DNA from: Luteolibacter yonseiensis
GTDB lineage: Bacteria > Verrucomicrobiota > Verrucomicrobiia > Verrucomicrobiales > Akkermansiaceae
Direction of reading: 5' to 3'
DNA length: 64,000 nucleotides
Assembly (NCBI RefSeq): GCF_016595465.1
Contig: NZ_JAENIK010000013.1
Span: 310,001 to 374,000 of the forward strand
Part shown: positions 61,976 through 64,000 of the stretch, piece by piece
Position numbering within the stretch: the stretch's first letter is position 1
Layout: each line of letters starts with the position of its first letter
Notes under the pieces: model-generated
What the model was told of the DNA's origin: nothing
The model's input: only the letters and a program-made list of their open reading frames with translations
Databases searched by the model: none
Position numbers and translations under genes: made by a program

Positions 61976-62159
61976 GGTGGTTTTGCTTCGAATTGCGGAG
62001 CCATCATCATCCATCGCCACACATCCTGCTACCTGCCGCCCGTCGTAGACTGCGCATATCTTGCAATATCGCGCTCCTCCCCACCGCTTCGCGTGACCTC
62101 GGATTGATCAAAAAAAATCCAGCCCGAAGGAGCATCGGCACCACCGCTCCTCTAACAAA

Positions 62160-62193
62160 AAAACGGCGGACCTCTTTCGAAGTCCGCCGTTTT
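62160..62193. terminator. Bidirectional intrinsic terminator
   Basis: Twelve-base arms AAAACGGCGGAC / GTCCGCCGTTTT surround a 10-base loop, with an A-tract on the left and a T-tract on the right. It terminates the enolase transcript on the minus strand and could also stop plus-strand transcription. No gene lies in the rest of 61976-62261. Confidence 0.85.
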
Positions 62194-62261
62194 TGAATGG
62201 GTGAAAGCCAGAGGGCGGACCGAGGTCCACCCGGGTTGATCAGGAATCAACCCTCCTTATC

Positions 62262-63560
62262 TCACTTGTTGAGCACCTTGAGCTTCCGGATGCCGAAGAC
62301 GGCGTCGTCGCCCAACTCTTCCTCGATGCGGAGGAGTTGGTTGTACTTCGCGATACGGTCCGAGCGGCTCATGGAGCCGGTCTTGATCTGTCCGCAGTTC
62401 GTCGCGACGGCGAGATCGGCGATGGTGCTGTCCTCGGTCTCACCGGAGCGGTGGCTGAGAACGGCGGTGTAGCTGTTTTCCTGGGCCAGTTCGACGGCGT
62501 CGAAGGTCTCGGTGAGGGAACCGATCTGGTTCACCTTGACGAGGATCGAGTTCGCGACGCCCTGCTTGATGCCCTTGCTGAGGAAGTCCACGTTCGTGAC
62601 GAAGAGATCGTCGCCGACGAGCTGGGTGGTCTTGCCGAGCTGGTCGGTGATGATCTTCCAGCCGTCCCAGTCGTTTTCGGCGCAGCCGTCTTCGATGGAG
62701 ATGATCGGGTAACGCTTCTGAAGGTCGGCGTAGAAGGCGACGAGTTCCTCGGCGGACTTCACGGACTTGTCGGACTTCTTGAAGACGTAGGCGTTCTGCT
62801 TGGCGTCGAAGAACTCGGACGATGCGACGTCGAGGGCGAAGGCGATGTCCTCACCGACCTTGTAACCGGCGGCCTCGATGGCCTGGCAGAGGACCTGCAT
62901 CGCATGCTCGGCGCTCTTCAGCGTCGGAGCGAAACCACCTTCGTCACCTACGGCGGTGGAGAGACCGAGGTCGTGGAGGACCTTCTTCAGGGAGTGGAAG
63001 ACTTCCGCACCGTAGCGGAGGGACTCGCGGAAGGTAGGCGCGCCGACAGGCACGATCATGAATTCCTGGAAGTCGATCGGAGCGTCCGAGTGGGCACCGC
63101 CGTTGATGACGTTCATCATCGGGACGGGAAGCACCTTGGCGTTCGGGCCGCCGAGGTATTTGTAGAGAGGCACGCCGAGTTGTGCGGCGGATGCCTTGGC
63201 GACCGCCATGGAGACGCCGAGGATGGCGTTCGCACCGAGGTTCTTCTTGGTGGAGGTGCCGTCGAGCGCGAGCATGGCGGCGTCGATGGAGGCTTGTTCG
63301 GTGGCGCAATAGCCGAGAAGGGCGGGAGCGAGCACGGCGTTGACGTTCTCAACAGCCTTGAGCACGCCTTTTCCGAGGAAGCGGGACTTGTCGCCGTCGC
63401 GGAGTTCGACCGCTTCGTGCTCGCCGGTGGATGCGCCGGATGGGACCGCAGCGCGTCCGATGGCGCCGCCTTCGAGATGCACATCGACTTCAACGGTGGG
63501 ATTGCCACGGGAATCGATCACTTCGCGACCGCGGATTTCAACAATGGTGGTATAGTCCAT
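62262..63560 (-). CDS. eno: Enolase (phosphopyruvate hydratase)
   Basis: This 432-residue enzyme interconverts 2-phosphoglycerate and phosphoenolpyruvate in glycolysis. Family blocks are IVEIRGREVIDSRGNPTVEV, AVPSGASTGEHEAVELRDGD, NVINGGAHSDAPIDFQEFMI, ISIEDGCAENDWDGWK, GDDLFVTN and LSHRSGETEDSTIADLAVAT with the closing GQIKTGSMSRSDRIAKYNQL. The catalytic Lys and Glu residues lie in these blocks. The leader before ATG 63560 is A/C-rich (CCCCAACCAACC), with no Shine-Dalgarno sequence. It is downstream of and probably co-transcribed with the GreA-family gene, 41 bp apart. Confidence 0.98.
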   Translation of the reverse strand: MDYTTIVEIRGREVIDSRGNPTVEVDVHLEGGAIGRAAVPSGASTGEHEAVELRDGDKSRFLGKGVLKAVENVNAVLAPALLGYCATEQASIDAAMLALDGTSTKKNLGANAILGVSMAVAKASAAQLGVPLYKYLGGPNAKVLPVPMMNVINGGAHSDAPIDFQEFMIVPVGAPTFRESLRYGAEVFHSLKKVLHDLGLSTAVGDEGGFAPTLKSAEHAMQVLCQAIEAAGYKVGEDIAFALDVASSEFFDAKQNAYVFKKSDKSVKSAEELVAFYADLQKRYPIISIEDGCAENDWDGWKIITDQLGKTTQLVGDDLFVTNVDFLSKGIKQGVANSILVKVNQIGSLTETFDAVELAQENSYTAVLSHRSGETEDSTIADLAVATNCGQIKTGSMSRSDRIAKYNQLLRIEEELGDDAVFGIRKLKVLNK

Positions 63561-63601
63561 AATGGTTGGTTGGGGTAGGTATTCTGGGTTGGGTTTGAAA
63601 T

Positions 63602-64000
63602 TCAGGGATTGAACGGGCGGATGGAGCGGACGGTGAGCGTCTGCATCTGCTCGGTCTCCTCGTCACGCACCTGCACGGTCTCGCCGGGCGCGCGGCCGAC
63701 GAGGGCTTTTCCGACTTCGGAAAGGTAGGAAACGGTCTTGGTCTCCGGAATGGAGTCCCATGCGCCGAGGACTGTGATCTCGGTCTCCGCGCCAGCGGCA
63801 TCCGCGAGGGTGACGATGGTGCCGATGTTGATCCTGCCGGCATCCGATCCCTTGAAATCGGTTCCGCGGGAATTGGCGATCTCCTTCTCCAGAGCGGTCC
63901 GGCGGAATCCGAGATACTTCTCCATATCCTTGGCGGACTTGTATTCGAAGTTTTCCCGGAGGTCTCCGTAGGATTTCGCGATTTTCACGTCCTCGCGGTT
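63602..64000 (-). CDS. GreA/GreB family transcription elongation factor, 5' end cut by the window
   Basis: The visible 133 codons cover the end of the N-terminal coiled coil (KIAKSYGDLRENFEYKSAKD) and the FKBP-like C-terminal domain (INIGTIVTLADAAGAETEIT, VSYLSEVGKALVGRAPGETV). The factor helps backtracked RNA polymerase restart by stimulating transcript cleavage. The acidic pair at the coiled-coil tip lies upstream, outside the window. The GTG at 63988 is inside the gene, not the start. It is probably co-transcribed with eno. Confidence 0.85.
   Translation of the reverse strand, partial: NREDVKIAKSYGDLRENFEYKSAKDMEKYLGFRRTALEKEIANSRGTDFKGSDAGRINIGTIVTLADAAGAETEITVLGAWDSIPETKTVSYLSEVGKALVGRAPGETVQVRDEETEQMQTLTVRSIRPFNP

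Noticed and set aside
62337..63578. Plus-strand 413-residue ORF opposite enolase
   Set aside because: Repetitive Gly/Val/Asp/Glu composition and full overlap with enolase show it is a high-GC shadow.

Overview
The window looks like a chromosome segment of a Verrucomicrobiota bacterium, most like Verrucomicrobiaceae/Luteolibacter. The signs are large secreted LamG/lamin-tail/CotH and PQQ-dehydrogenase/cytochrome proteins, a DUF1080 hydrolase, a fragment resembling Verru_Chthon cassette protein A, a short chlamydia-like glutamyl-tRNA reductase, and many genes with A/C-rich leaders instead of a Shine-Dalgarno site. The assignment rests on gene content, not on an rRNA gene.

Layout. (1) 0.1-6.3 kb, DNA repair: an exonuclease III-LigD fusion, a 65-residue partner and a divergent short UvrA2-like ATPase. 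(2) 6.4-13.4 kb, mannoside metabolism: a tightly packed operon of SDR, GH130, Gfo/Idh oxidoreductase and GT4, with a second GH130 gene divergent from it. (3) 13.4-15.4 kb, a graveyard: a catalase C-terminus, a DnaE2 C-terminus and the N-terminus of a Verru_Chthon-type protein, the last two joined end to end. (4) 15.4-27.0 kb, defence: a PD-(D/E)XK nuclease, an IS5-type transposase remnant, a three-gene operon matching the DptF-DptG-DptH (DndFGH) plan with 4-bp overlaps, and a divergent 5-methylcytosine methyltransferase. (5) 27.2-34.1 kb, a minus-strand cassette of Ycf46-like AAA+ ATPase, Ycf35-like DUF1257, DUF2997, DUF3150, a Cas4/RecB-like nuclease, a putative ssDNA-handling protein and several tiny proteins. 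Every long gap in it holds a GC-rich hairpin followed by an A/C-rich leader. (6) 34.2-36.2 kb: a membrane-anchored trypsin-like protease with an exported HNH protein, and an XRE regulator. The accessory block ends at an initiator tRNA gene (36.35 kb).

(7) 36.5-48.2 kb: a glycosylase-like protein, RadC, YjdM, a 7-TM zinc-motif protein, a LURP-one protein and large secreted proteins. (8) 48.4-54.4 kb, early tetrapyrrole synthesis: a CcsA/HemX-like protein, hemA, hemC and a CobA-HemD fusion. A small exported protein and a RelE/ParE toxin-antitoxin pair interrupt the group. (9) 54.5-64 kb: a DUF1080 protein, tRNA-Thr(CGU), a PQQ sugar dehydrogenase/cytochrome fusion, a beta-barrel protein, enolase and a truncated GreA-family gene.

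The best candidates for undescribed biology are the DptFGH-like operon paired with a C5-cytosine methyltransferase instead of DndABCDE or SspABCD, and the Ycf46/Ycf35/DUF3150/Cas4-like cassette next to it. No integrase, CRISPR array, rRNA gene or intact IS was found.
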